From assembly GCA_024640385.1 (NCBI GenBank), contig JAHEFC010000169.1:1-5324 (forward strand): a stretch of 5,324 bases of DNA, in the 5' to 3' direction. Below are positions 1-5,324 of the stretch, piece after piece. The notes beneath the pieces are model-generated. The model did not search any database and was not told the DNA's origin. It was given only the letters and a program-made list of their open reading frames with translations. Position 1 is the first letter of the stretch, and each line of letters starts with the position of its first letter. Origin of the DNA: Sphingobacteriales bacterium. Its GTDB lineage: Bacteria; Bacteroidota; Bacteroidia; Chitinophagales; Chitinophagaceae. The position numbers were made by a program, and so were the translations under genes.

Positions 1-582
1 CACAGGGACTGCATGGGCTTTCATCCAGGGAATATTGCGATAATCCACCACCAGGTCCTGGTAACCAAAACTATTACCCCTTTCTGTCAGCATCACTTGA
101 TCATTGCCGGCGTTTCTGATTTTTTCAACAGCAAATTTCATAGCCGTTCCGGAAACGAATTGTCCTTTTTTGACATTCACGATCTTGCCGGTTTTTGCCG
201 CAGCAACCAGCAGATCCGTTTGTCTGCAAAGAAAAGCGGGGATCTGGAGTATATCAGCATATTCAGCTGCAAGCGCTGCTTCTTCATGGGCGTGAATATC
301 GGTGGTCACAGGAAGGCCCAGCCGGTTTCCTGCCATTCGCAGTATGGAAAGTGCTTTCTCGTCGCCGAGTCCGGTGAATGAAGATGCGCTGGTCCGGTTG
401 GCCTTTCGGTATGATGATTTCAGCACATAAGGGATCTGCAGCTTCTTACAGATTGCGGAAACTTTTTCTCCCACTTCCATGATCAGCTCTTCACTTTCAA
501 CAACACAGGGGCCTGCGATCAGGAAGAAATTATTGGCATCGTATTGCTGATCTGCGAACAGGTTGGCCAGGAATTTTTCCAT
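1..582 (-). CDS. kdsA: 3-deoxy-8-phosphooctulonate (KDO-8-P) synthase, N-terminal 194 residues, cut by window edge
   Basis: KdsA condenses phosphoenolpyruvate with D-arabinose 5-phosphate to give KDO-8-phosphate, a cytosolic step in making the lipopolysaccharide inner core. The reverse-strand translation opens MEKFLANLFADQQ and is open to base 1. Family motifs seen in order are AGPCVVES (23-30), KSSYRKANRTS (55-65), TDIH (94-97), IPAFLCRQTDL (114-124), NVKKGQF (136-142) and ERGNSFGY (167-174), which are the substrate-binding segments of the TIM barrel. Cys26 in AGPC is the position that is Cys in the metal-dependent class (Aquifex aeolicus type) and Asn in the metal-independent E. coli enzyme, so a metal-dependent enzyme is inferred; the other metal ligands lie beyond the edge. 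E. coli KdsA has 284 residues, so roughly 80-90 are missing here. The start at 582 is supported by a -7 element just upstream. It is divergent from tdh. Confidence 0.95.
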   Translation of the reverse strand, partial: MEKFLANLFADQQYDANNFFLIAGPCVVESEELIMEVGEKVSAICKKLQIPYVLKSSYRKANRTSASSFTGLGDEKALSILRMAGNRLGLPVTTDIHAHEEAALAAEYADILQIPAFLCRQTDLLVAAAKTGKIVNVKKGQFVSGTAMKFAVEKIRNAGNDQVMLTERGNSFGYQDLVVDYRNIPWMKAHAVPV

Positions 583-586
583 GGGG

Positions 587-594
587 CAAAGATA
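587..594 (-). promoter_or_regulatory. kdsA -7 promoter element (TATCTTTG)
   Basis: On the minus strand this reads TATCTTTG, an exact match to the Bacteroidota -7 consensus TAnnTTTG. It ends 4 nt before the kdsA ATG, so transcription would begin at or very near the start codon. No TTG (-33 element) is found at the usual 17-23 nt spacing; that space is occupied by the heptamer repeat at 609-639. The motif match is direct; promoter activity is inferred. Confidence 0.6.
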
Positions 595-608
595 AGGGAG
601 AATAGTTC

Positions 609-639
609 AGGTTGCAGGTTGCAGGTTGCGGGTTGCAGG
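609..639. repeat. Heptamer tandem repeat, four copies of AGGTTGC
   Basis: Four head-to-tail 7-base units (AGGTTGC three times, then GGGTTGC) followed by a partial AGG. On the minus strand the unit reads GCAACCT. The array fills the middle of the kdsA-tdh intergenic region and covers the place where a -33 element of kdsA would lie. From memory, similar heptamer runs are common between genes in Chitinophagaceae and relatives and give rise to spurious short ORFs reading LQVAGCR; such an ORF is open across this array and is not a gene. Confidence 0.85.
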
Positions 640-670
640 GTGATAAAAATATGCAGGGTAAACGAAATAA

Positions 671-701
671 CTTGTTGCGTGGCGGGGCTTCTTTATTTTT
701 A
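671..701 (+). promoter_or_regulatory. Putative tdh promoter (TTG, 19 nt, TATTTTTA)
   Basis: A TTG at 672-674 is followed after 19 nt by TATTTTTA at 694-701, which fits the Bacteroidota layout of TTG plus TAnnTTTG except for A in the last position. The predicted transcription start would fall around 705-709, leaving a leader of about 10-14 nt before the ATG at 719. A weak purine stretch (AGGG, 714-717) directly abuts the start and is too close to act as a normal ribosome binding site. Confidence 0.45.
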
Positions 702-718
702 CCCCCTAAATACAGGGT

Positions 719-1663
719 ATGGTTAAAGAACGGATACTTGTCATCGGAGCTTGCGGCCAGATTGGAGTGGAACTTACACTGGCGTTAAGAAAAATATACG
801 GCGGTGTGAATGTGGTGGCTTCAGACCTGCGCGAAGAACATGAACTGCTCAAGGGAACCGGGCCTTACGTAAGTATGGATGTCATGAACAAGGAAATGCT
901 CCACGTACAGGTGATCCGGCAGCATTTCACACAGATCTACTTACTGGCGGCCATACTTTCAGCCACAGGAGAGAAGAATCCTCCCCTGGCATGGAACCTG
1001 AATATGACTGGCCTGCTCAATGTGCTCGACATAGCGCGTGAAGAAAAGATCAGCAAGGTGTACTGGCCAAGTTCCATTGCGGTGTTTGGCCCTACCAGTC
1101 CTAAAAAGAACTGCCCCCAGCAAACGATCATTGAGCCCACCACTGTGTATGGGATCAGCAAGTTTGCTGGTGAATTCTGGTGTAATTATTTTCACCACCG
1201 ATACGGCCTCGATGTACGCAGTTTGAGATATCCCGGATTGATCAGCTATAAATCTTCCCCCGGCGGAGGCACTACAGATTATGCTGTTGAGATATTTCAC
1301 GAAGCACTGGAGGAAAAAAAATATGAGTGTTTTCTCAAGGAAGATACCTATCTCCCCATGATGTATATGCCCGATGCCATCAGGGCTACTATTGAACTGA
1401 TGGAAGCACCGGCAGAAAAGATCACAGTTCGTACATCATATAATATCAGCGGTATGAGTTTTTCACCTAAAGAGATCGCGGCCTGTATAAAAAACCACGT
1501 GCCCGGTTTCGAGATCAACTATAAACCCGATTACCGTCAGGCCATTGCAGACAGCTGGCCCCAGAGTATTGATGACTCTGTCGCCAGCAGGGACTGGGGA
1601 TGGAAGCCTGAGTACGATCTCGAAAAGATGACCCTAGATATGTTTGAAAACCTGGGGGGCTGA
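719..1663 (+). CDS. tdh: L-threonine 3-dehydrogenase, short-chain (UDP-galactose epimerase-like) type
   Basis: The 314-residue protein is predicted to oxidise L-threonine with NAD+ to 2-amino-3-oxobutyrate in the cytosol, the first step of conversion to glycine and acetyl-CoA. It starts with the Rossmann motif GACGQIG (residues 10-16) and ASDLR (34-38), where the acidic residue after the second strand favours NAD(H). The extended-SDR active site is visible as PSSIAVFG (117-124) with Ser118/Ser119, and YGISK with Tyr144 and Lys148. The segment SSPGGGTTDYAVEIFH (179-194) and YLPMMYMPDAIRAT (211-224) are, as I recall them, hallmarks of the SDR-type threonine dehydrogenases of Flavobacterium, Cytophaga and animals, and separate it from sugar epimerases. 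It is unrelated in fold to the zinc-dependent E. coli Tdh, although the symbol is shared. Length matches the family (about 310-320). The partner 2-amino-3-ketobutyrate CoA ligase (kbl) is not in the window. A sugar-nucleotide epimerase is the less likely alternative. Confidence 0.88.
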   Translation: MVKERILVIGACGQIGVELTLALRKIYGGVNVVASDLREEHELLKGTGPYVSMDVMNKEMLHVQVIRQHFTQIYLLAAILSATGEKNPPLAWNLNMTGLLNVLDIAREEKISKVYWPSSIAVFGPTSPKKNCPQQTIIEPTTVYGISKFAGEFWCNYFHHRYGLDVRSLRYPGLISYKSSPGGGTTDYAVEIFHEALEEKKYECFLKEDTYLPMMYMPDAIRATIELMEAPAEKITVRTSYNISGMSFSPKEIAACIKNHVPGFEINYKPDYRQAIADSWPQSIDDSVASRDWGWKPEYDLEKMTLDMFENLGG

Positions 1664-1708
1664 TCTGAGTTTTAACTATACCGAACAGCATTTTATTCAG
1701 TTCCTCAC

Positions 1709-1716
1709 TAGATTTG
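1709..1716 (+). promoter_or_regulatory. -7 promoter element (TAGATTTG) for the TlpA-like gene
   Basis: An exact match to TAnnTTTG that ends 3 nt before the ATG at 1720. It suggests the TlpA-like gene has its own promoter, although it follows tdh after only 56 bp, and that its mRNA is leaderless or nearly so. No TTG is seen 17-23 nt upstream. It also argues against the alternative TTG start at 1714, which lies inside the element. Confidence 0.5.
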
Positions 1717-1719
1717 CGC

Positions 1720-2934
1720 ATGCGGAGATCTTTACTCGTACTTATCACCCTCGTATCTTTTGCCCATGCCCAGACTCCTTACAGGGTGGTGATGCCCAGG
1801 GAAGACGGTATTCCCATCGTCTTTAATATGACGGCCAGTACCGTGAAGAATAAGACGGTTTGGTTTATCCGAAACGCCTCGGAAAAATTAAGGGTTGACA
1901 GCATCAGGATAGAATCCGACTCGCTGTTGGTTGACATGCCATTCTTTGATTCTCGACTGTCCATGAGCGTTAGTAAAGATAGATCGATGAAAGGATACTG
2001 GTATAAGGGAACAACAACGGCGGATCTTGTAATGCCGGTCGAAGCTACTCCGGGAATTACATGGAGATTTGAGCAGGTGAATGGAAAGGCCAGGTCCAAT
2101 ATCAGTGGCCGTTACGCGGTTGAATTTACAAAAACCGATGGTACTAAAAGAAGTTCGGTGGCTGAGTTCAGGCAGGAGAATAATAAACTGACCGGAACTT
2201 TCCTGAACCCTTCAGGGGATTACAGATTCCTGGAGGGGATCGTTACAGGTGACTCGTTATTGCTTTCTTGTTTTGATGGCAGCCATGCTTATTTTTTTGG
2301 TGCGAAGATCAAACCTGATGGCAGTATTGGAAATGGCATCTATTGCTCGGGTCCAAAGTATAAGGAGTACTGGACTGCGGTAAAAGATCCTGAGGCAAAA
2401 GTGGAATCCTCTGGGGCCATGATGTATCTGAAAGAAGGAGAGGAGAGGCTGAATTTTCGCTTCCCGGATCTCGATTCAAATATGATTTCAATTGATGATG
2501 ACCGCTATAAAAATAAAGTGGTAGTGCTGCAGATCATGGGATCATGGTGCCCGAACTGCATGGATGAGACGGCCTTCTTAAGTGACTGGCATAAGAAGAA
2601 CAGGCAACGGGGTGTGGAGGTGATCGGCCTGGCCTATGAATATTCAAAAGATTTCAGGAAAGCCGAAAAGACCTTACGAAAATTCCAACAGCGATACCAG
2701 GTGGAATATCCTTTTCTAAATACCGGAGTCACTACCAGTGATTCCCTGCGTACAGAAAAAACCCTTCCACAGATGACACCGATCAAAGCATTTCCCACAA
2801 CGATCTTTATAGGAAAAGACGGAAAAGTAAAAAAAGTGCATCCGGGGTTTGATGGCCCTGGTGCCGGGGAACATCATGAAGCGTTTAAAAGGGAGTTCAA
2901 TGCTACTGTTGATGAGTTGTTGAAACAGCGATAG
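1720..2934 (+). CDS. Exported TlpA/ResA-like thioredoxin-fold protein with large N-terminal region
   Basis: A 404-residue protein likely acting in thiol-disulfide exchange in the periplasm. MRRSLLVLITLVSFAHA is a clear signal peptide, with likely cleavage after Ala17 (AHA|Q). Residues about 18-240 are rich in predicted beta structure and belong to no domain I recognise. Residues about 245-404 are a TlpA/AhpC-TSA type thioredoxin domain: FPDLD near 248, the redox motif WCPNC (Cys277 and Cys280), VEVIGLAYE after the second strand, and the cis-proline loop AFPTTIF with Pro359. Both cysteines are present, so it should be redox-active; whether it reduces or oxidises partners cannot be told. I chose ATG 1720 rather than the in-frame TTG at 1714 because the TTG overlaps the -7 element and adds only two residues before a good signal peptide. 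The stop lies 11 bp from the stop of the opposing gene. Substrate proteins are unknown. Confidence 0.88.
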   Translation: MRRSLLVLITLVSFAHAQTPYRVVMPREDGIPIVFNMTASTVKNKTVWFIRNASEKLRVDSIRIESDSLLVDMPFFDSRLSMSVSKDRSMKGYWYKGTTTADLVMPVEATPGITWRFEQVNGKARSNISGRYAVEFTKTDGTKRSSVAEFRQENNKLTGTFLNPSGDYRFLEGIVTGDSLLLSCFDGSHAYFFGAKIKPDGSIGNGIYCSGPKYKEYWTAVKDPEAKVESSGAMMYLKEGEERLNFRFPDLDSNMISIDDDRYKNKVVVLQIMGSWCPNCMDETAFLSDWHKKNRQRGVEVIGLAYEYSKDFRKAEKTLRKFQQRYQVEYPFLNTGVTTSDSLRTEKTLPQMTPIKAFPTTIFIGKDGKVKKVHPGFDGPGAGEHHEAFKREFNATVDELLKQR

Positions 2935-2945
2935 CGAATGGTGGA

Positions 2946-4439
2946 TTATTGATAATAAAATACCTCCGATACATCAAGCCTGTAATCAGCATCTGGCTCT
3001 GCAACTTCCAGCCTCACGTCATGCTTTCCTTTAGCCAGGTCGTAGTTCCAGTATATATCGTGTTTGCGGCGTTGAAAATTGGTAGGCAGTACCAGGCTTT
3101 CAGTTTTCCCGTCTATAGTCAGTTTAATGCGAATATCTTTTTCAGGTAGTTCATTTTTCTTTTTCCCAACATTCCCTTTTATTACAAAGGCGATTCCTTC
3201 GAAAGAAAAGTTGATTTCATTTTTATCCCAGGCACCCAACCTGAGTTCTTTTACTTTTTCCAGGCCTGTGAATCCCTGTTCAAATTTTACCGGAACAACC
3301 GGCTCGGCATTGATGATCACATCGTTTCCAGATTCCTTACCACCGTGTTTTATTATGTTTTGAATGGCATGTTTCAGACCTATCTGGTAAACCCTGTTTA
3401 ACGACATGCTCGTGTACTTAAAATCTATATTCTCTGCACCTTCCAGACCCTGCATCCAATAAGGCGGAATGGCCTTATAACCGATCATCGTACCAAGGAT
3501 GCCACCAACAGTGGAAGGATTGCAGTCTGCATCCTGCCCTGCCCGCGTGGTGATCTCCATACTTCTTCCTATATCACCGCTGCCGTATAATAAACCAAGC
3601 ACTACATATGCTGCGTTGAGTGGCGCATCGATATTGAATGCGTTATAAATACCATCAGGACATGAAACTTCGGCCGACCATTTTTTCTGGATCTCCATCC
3701 AGTTGTAATGCCAGTCGTCCGGAAACCGCTCATGCCAGTTAATGACGTCACTGATCATTTGCCTGAACCTGGCTTTCTCCGGAATTGATTTGAGCGCTTC
3801 AGTAACTACATATTTTACATCCGATGAAATGAATGCCAGTGAATACATCGTGCCAACATAAATCCCCCCGTACCAGCCATCACCATAATTCATGATGTGT
3901 CCGATCTCATCACCTATCACCGCTGTTGTTTGTGGCATGCCTGGACTCATCAATCCGGAGAAATCGGATTCGATCTGATAATCGATATCATCTGCATGTG
4001 GATTGTTTTTCCAGAAGCCGGAGGCGGGAGCTTTGACGCCATGCTGAATATTGTACCTGGCAGCCTGGTTTGCATGCCATAACATGTAGTCTGCCCTTGC
4101 AAAAGCATTGGCAAAACTGTCAGTTGGCGCATCAAGCCCGTATTTCTCAAACACATCCACGAAGGTCAGGTCCATGTAAAGGTCATCGTAGATCCCCGGT
4201 TCATTGGTCATGATCTCTTTCACATAACCTCGTCGCCAGGTCAGCGGAACATAGTCCTGGATAAAACTTCCATTGTACCTGAACTCATATGGGGCACCCA
4301 GGCTGACCCCGATGGTTTGTCCTGCCCATCCACCCTTTATCTTATCTTCCAATATATTCCTGGGAATTTTGATCGGAGTTGATTGAGACCATGCTGCAAA
4401 ACAGAAAAGGCAATATATGGCCGCAGTTATGGCTTTCAT
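2946..4439 (-). CDS. Secreted ADP-ribosylglycohydrolase family protein with C-terminal extra domain
   Basis: A 497-residue exported protein of the ADP-ribosylglycohydrolase (DraG/ARH) superfamily, whose characterised members remove ADP-ribose from proteins using two metal ions. A signal peptide is evident (MKAITAAIYCLFCFAAWS, likely cut before Gln19). Family motifs seen are the N-terminal KIKGGWAGQTIGVSLGAPYE (33-52), the first metal motif YDDLYMD (84-90), and the second AGQDADCNPSTVGGILG (300-316), giving Asp85, Asp86, Asp303 and Asp305 as likely metal ligands. The threonines that in ARH3/DraG precede the first Asp pair and follow the second are here Tyr84 and Cys306. Residues about 385-497 form an extra region rich in alternating hydrophobic residues, probably a beta-sandwich; a carbohydrate-binding role is possible but unproven. 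Export means it cannot act on the usual cytosolic ADP-ribosylated targets, so the substrate is open and could be a sugar conjugate. It lies 8 bp downstream of msrC and is probably co-transcribed. Confidence 0.88.
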   Translation of the reverse strand: MKAITAAIYCLFCFAAWSQSTPIKIPRNILEDKIKGGWAGQTIGVSLGAPYEFRYNGSFIQDYVPLTWRRGYVKEIMTNEPGIYDDLYMDLTFVDVFEKYGLDAPTDSFANAFARADYMLWHANQAARYNIQHGVKAPASGFWKNNPHADDIDYQIESDFSGLMSPGMPQTTAVIGDEIGHIMNYGDGWYGGIYVGTMYSLAFISSDVKYVVTEALKSIPEKARFRQMISDVINWHERFPDDWHYNWMEIQKKWSAEVSCPDGIYNAFNIDAPLNAAYVVLGLLYGSGDIGRSMEITTRAGQDADCNPSTVGGILGTMIGYKAIPPYWMQGLEGAENIDFKYTSMSLNRVYQIGLKHAIQNIIKHGGKESGNDVIINAEPVVPVKFEQGFTGLEKVKELRLGAWDKNEINFSFEGIAFVIKGNVGKKKNELPEKDIRIKLTIDGKTESLVLPTNFQRRKHDIYWNYDLAKGKHDVRLEVAEPDADYRLDVSEVFYYQ

Positions 4440-4447
4440 AAAATGGT

Positions 4448-4924
4448 TTATTCAGGTTTGAGCAGGTTGACGATCTGTTCCAGGAATAATTTATCTACCT
4501 CGTTGTAATGTGCCAGGTGTTCAGAATCTGCATCCAGTACTCCCCACACTTCATTGTTATGTATCAAGGGTACCACGATCTCAGATCTCGATAAACTGCT
4601 GCATGCGATATGACCGGGAAATTTCTCTACGTCTTCTACGATCAGTGTTTTTCCTTCAGCCCATGAAGTTCCGCATACACCTCTTCCTTTTTTTATCCGG
4701 GTACAGGCTACAGGCCCCTGGAATGGTCCCAGTACCAGCTCATTGTTTTTTACAAGATAGAATCCGATCCACCACCAGGAGAACTGTTCCTTCAATGCTG
4801 CAGCCACATTGGCCAGGTTGGCTACGAGATCATGTTCACCTTCCAGTAGGCCTTTGATCTGGGGGATGATCGCATGGTATTTTTCTTCTTTTGAGCCGTT
4901 GCTTATTGTAAGATCTTCTGCCAT
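4448..4924 (-). CDS. msrC: Free methionine-(R)-sulfoxide reductase (GAF-domain fRMsr)
   Basis: A 158-residue cytosolic enzyme that reduces free L-methionine-(R)-sulfoxide to methionine, with electrons from the thioredoxin system. The whole protein is one GAF domain. The family signature is complete: LVLGPFQGPVAC (63-74), GRGVCGT (80-86) and GHIAC (104-108) give Cys74, Cys84 and Cys108, matching the catalytic and resolving cysteines Cys84, Cys94 and Cys118 of E. coli MsrC (YebR) with a constant offset of 10. SEIVVPL (114-120) and GVLDADS (128-134) supply the acidic residues that line the substrate pocket (Glu115, Asp131, Asp133 by the same offset). E. coli MsrC has about 165 residues, so the length is normal. 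It probably forms an operon with the ADP-ribosylglycohydrolase gene that follows after 8 bp. The TlpA-like protein nearby is exported and so is not its expected reductant. Confidence 0.95.
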   Translation of the reverse strand: MAEDLTISNGSKEEKYHAIIPQIKGLLEGEHDLVANLANVAAALKEQFSWWWIGFYLVKNNELVLGPFQGPVACTRIKKGRGVCGTSWAEGKTLIVEDVEKFPGHIACSSLSRSEIVVPLIHNNEVWGVLDADSEHLAHYNEVDKLFLEQIVNLLKPE

Positions 4925-4927
4925 AAT

Positions 4928-4941
4928 GAAATGTAAAATTA
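4928..4941 (-). promoter_or_regulatory. Two overlapping candidate -7 elements upstream of msrC
   Basis: On the minus strand TAATTTTA (4941-4934) and TACATTTC (4935-4928) each fit TAnnTTTG except at the last base. A TTG at 4967-4965 lies 23 nt upstream of the first, at the long end of the accepted spacing. The second ends 3 nt before the msrC ATG, the same geometry as at kdsA and the TlpA-like gene. Which is used cannot be decided from sequence. Neither match is perfect. Confidence 0.35.
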
Positions 4942-4959
4942 TGATTTAATCTTTCACTG

Positions 4960-5169
4960 TCAGTCAATTATCGTATCGGGGGAGTTGAACTTAGATTTTG
5001 ACTTATTTGGAGTTTTCCATTCGTCGGACGAAAAAGGCTGTTCATCGGAAATGCCTTGTGTGGGATTTGAATTAGGACTTCCTTTGCATTTACAGCGCTT
5101 TTCATATTCTGAAGCAGCTTCCAATATCATAACGATTTCCTCCAATTCCTTCATTGAATTTTCCTCCAT
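4960..5169 (-). CDS. Possible small protein, 69 residues (64 if the second ATG is used)
   Basis: I do not recognise this product. The reading frame is on the same strand as msrC and stops 35 bp before it. It starts MEENSMKELEEIVM, with a short acidic, probably helical N-terminus, then a CKCKG cysteine pair (Cys27 and Cys29), and a hydrophilic tail rich in Ser, Asn, Pro and Lys that looks disordered. No signal peptide or membrane segment is seen. Two starts are possible: ATG at 5169, or ATG at 5154 (Met6), which is preceded by GGAGG at a Shine-Dalgarno distance, although such sites matter little in Bacteroidota. A TATTTTTA element at 5224-5217 could serve as its -7 promoter with a leader of about 40 nt. 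Base composition resembles coding sequence, but the case rests on one short frame; an open frame of 68 codons also exists on the opposite strand over the same bases. Confidence 0.4.
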   Translation of the reverse strand: MEENSMKELEEIVMILEAASEYEKRCKCKGSPNSNPTQGISDEQPFSSDEWKTPNKSKSKFNSPDTIID

Positions 5170-5216
5170 TATCCAGTTCTTATTGATCTGAATGCTGCGT
5201 CCTCAACAGGCCAGTT

Positions 5217-5224
5217 TAAAAATA
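5217..5224 (-). promoter_or_regulatory. Candidate -7 element (TATTTTTA) for the small ORF
   Basis: On the minus strand this reads TATTTTTA, identical to the proposed -7 element of tdh at 694-701 and one base off the TAnnTTTG consensus. No TTG at proper spacing is present upstream; the closest resemblance is TTTC 20 nt away. Its use as a promoter is tentative. Confidence 0.25.
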
Positions 5225-5253
5225 TCTGCTCCAATCGATCCCTTGAAATTGCC

Positions 5254-5269
5254 CCCTGAAAAAACAGGG
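5254..5269. repeat. Short inverted repeat CCCTG-AAAAAA-CAGGG
   Basis: A perfect 5-bp stem around a six-base A (or T, on the minus strand) loop in the intergenic stretch right of the small ORF. It has no T-run after the stem on either strand, so it is not a standard intrinsic terminator. It could be a weak protein-binding palindrome or chance. Apart from this, bases 5170-5324 show no convincing gene. Confidence 0.4.
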
Positions 5270-5324
5270 AAGCAAATTACCTCCATTACACAAAAAGTAC
5301 CTTTATGAGCAGTTTTACATGCCT

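Noticed and set aside
13..381. Plus-strand open frame of 122 codons
   Set aside because: It lies antisense to kdsA, whose reverse-strand frame shows many conserved motifs; the plus-strand product resembles nothing.
544..726. Plus-strand open frame of 60 codons across the kdsA start and the intergenic region
   Set aside because: It is produced by the heptamer repeat (CRLQVAGCR), overlaps the kdsA start and runs into tdh; a typical spurious ORF.
719..1663. Reading tdh as a UDP-sugar epimerase or LPS gene because kdsA is next to it
   Set aside because: The PGGGTTDYAVEIFH segment and the GACGQIG start match threonine dehydrogenases, and the two genes are divergent and so not an operon.
1714..1719. 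Upstream TTG start for the TlpA-like gene
   Set aside because: It lies within the TAGATTTG promoter element and would add only two residues; ATG 1720 gives a better signal peptide and fits a near-leaderless mRNA.
2946..2958. TTATT-GAT-AATAA inverted repeat at the convergent junction as a bidirectional terminator
   Set aside because: The stem is only 5 A/T pairs and covers the stop codon of the minus-strand gene; too weak to call a terminator.
4985..5191. Plus-strand open frame of 68 codons opposite the small ORF
   Set aside because: No promoter or ribosome site and no recognisable product; the minus-strand frame has the better start context and operon position.
5298..5324. Start of a plus-strand gene at the right edge (TACCTTTA at 5298-5305, ATG at 5305 or 5319)
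   Set aside because: At most 20 bases of coding sequence remain, no TTG element is at proper spacing, and the -7-like motif overlaps the first ATG; nothing can be identified.

Overview
This window looks like an ordinary chromosomal stretch from a member of the Bacteroidota, probably near the Chitinophagaceae. The evidence is the Bacteroidota-type -7 promoter element (TAnnTTTG) in front of several genes, the near absence of Shine-Dalgarno sequences, the short-chain type of threonine dehydrogenase, the secreted TlpA-like and ADP-ribosylglycohydrolase-like proteins with typical Bacteroidota signal peptides, and a GCAACCT heptamer repeat. The lineage call is an inference from these traits.

Layout, left to right. 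Bases 1-582 (minus strand) hold the first 194 codons of kdsA, the KDO-8-phosphate synthase of lipopolysaccharide inner-core synthesis; the gene runs off the left edge. Bases 583-718 form a divergent intergenic region with a heptamer tandem repeat and promoters for both flanking genes. Bases 719-1663 (plus) encode an SDR-type L-threonine 3-dehydrogenase. Bases 1720-2934 (plus) encode an exported TlpA/ResA-like thiol-disulfide protein with a large unassigned N-terminal region and its own promoter element. It converges, with only 11 bp between stop codons, on a minus-strand cluster. Read in its own direction, that cluster holds a possible small ORF (5169-4960), msrC for free methionine-(R)-sulfoxide reductase (4924-4448), and, 8 bp further on, a secreted ADP-ribosylglycohydrolase-fold protein with an extra C-terminal domain (4439-2946). 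Bases 5170-5324 have no convincing gene; they contain a short inverted repeat.

How the genes relate. The kdsA and tdh products are metabolic and unconnected apart from sharing an intergenic region. The msrC/ADP-ribosylglycohydrolase pair is the only likely operon, and its functional logic is not obvious because one product is cytosolic and the other exported. I see no mobile element, CRISPR array, RNA gene or defence system. The points most worth following are the exported ADP-ribosylglycohydrolase homologue with altered metal-site threonines, the promoter elements that end 3-4 nt before start codons (predicting leaderless transcripts), and the heptamer repeat filling the upstream promoter region of kdsA.
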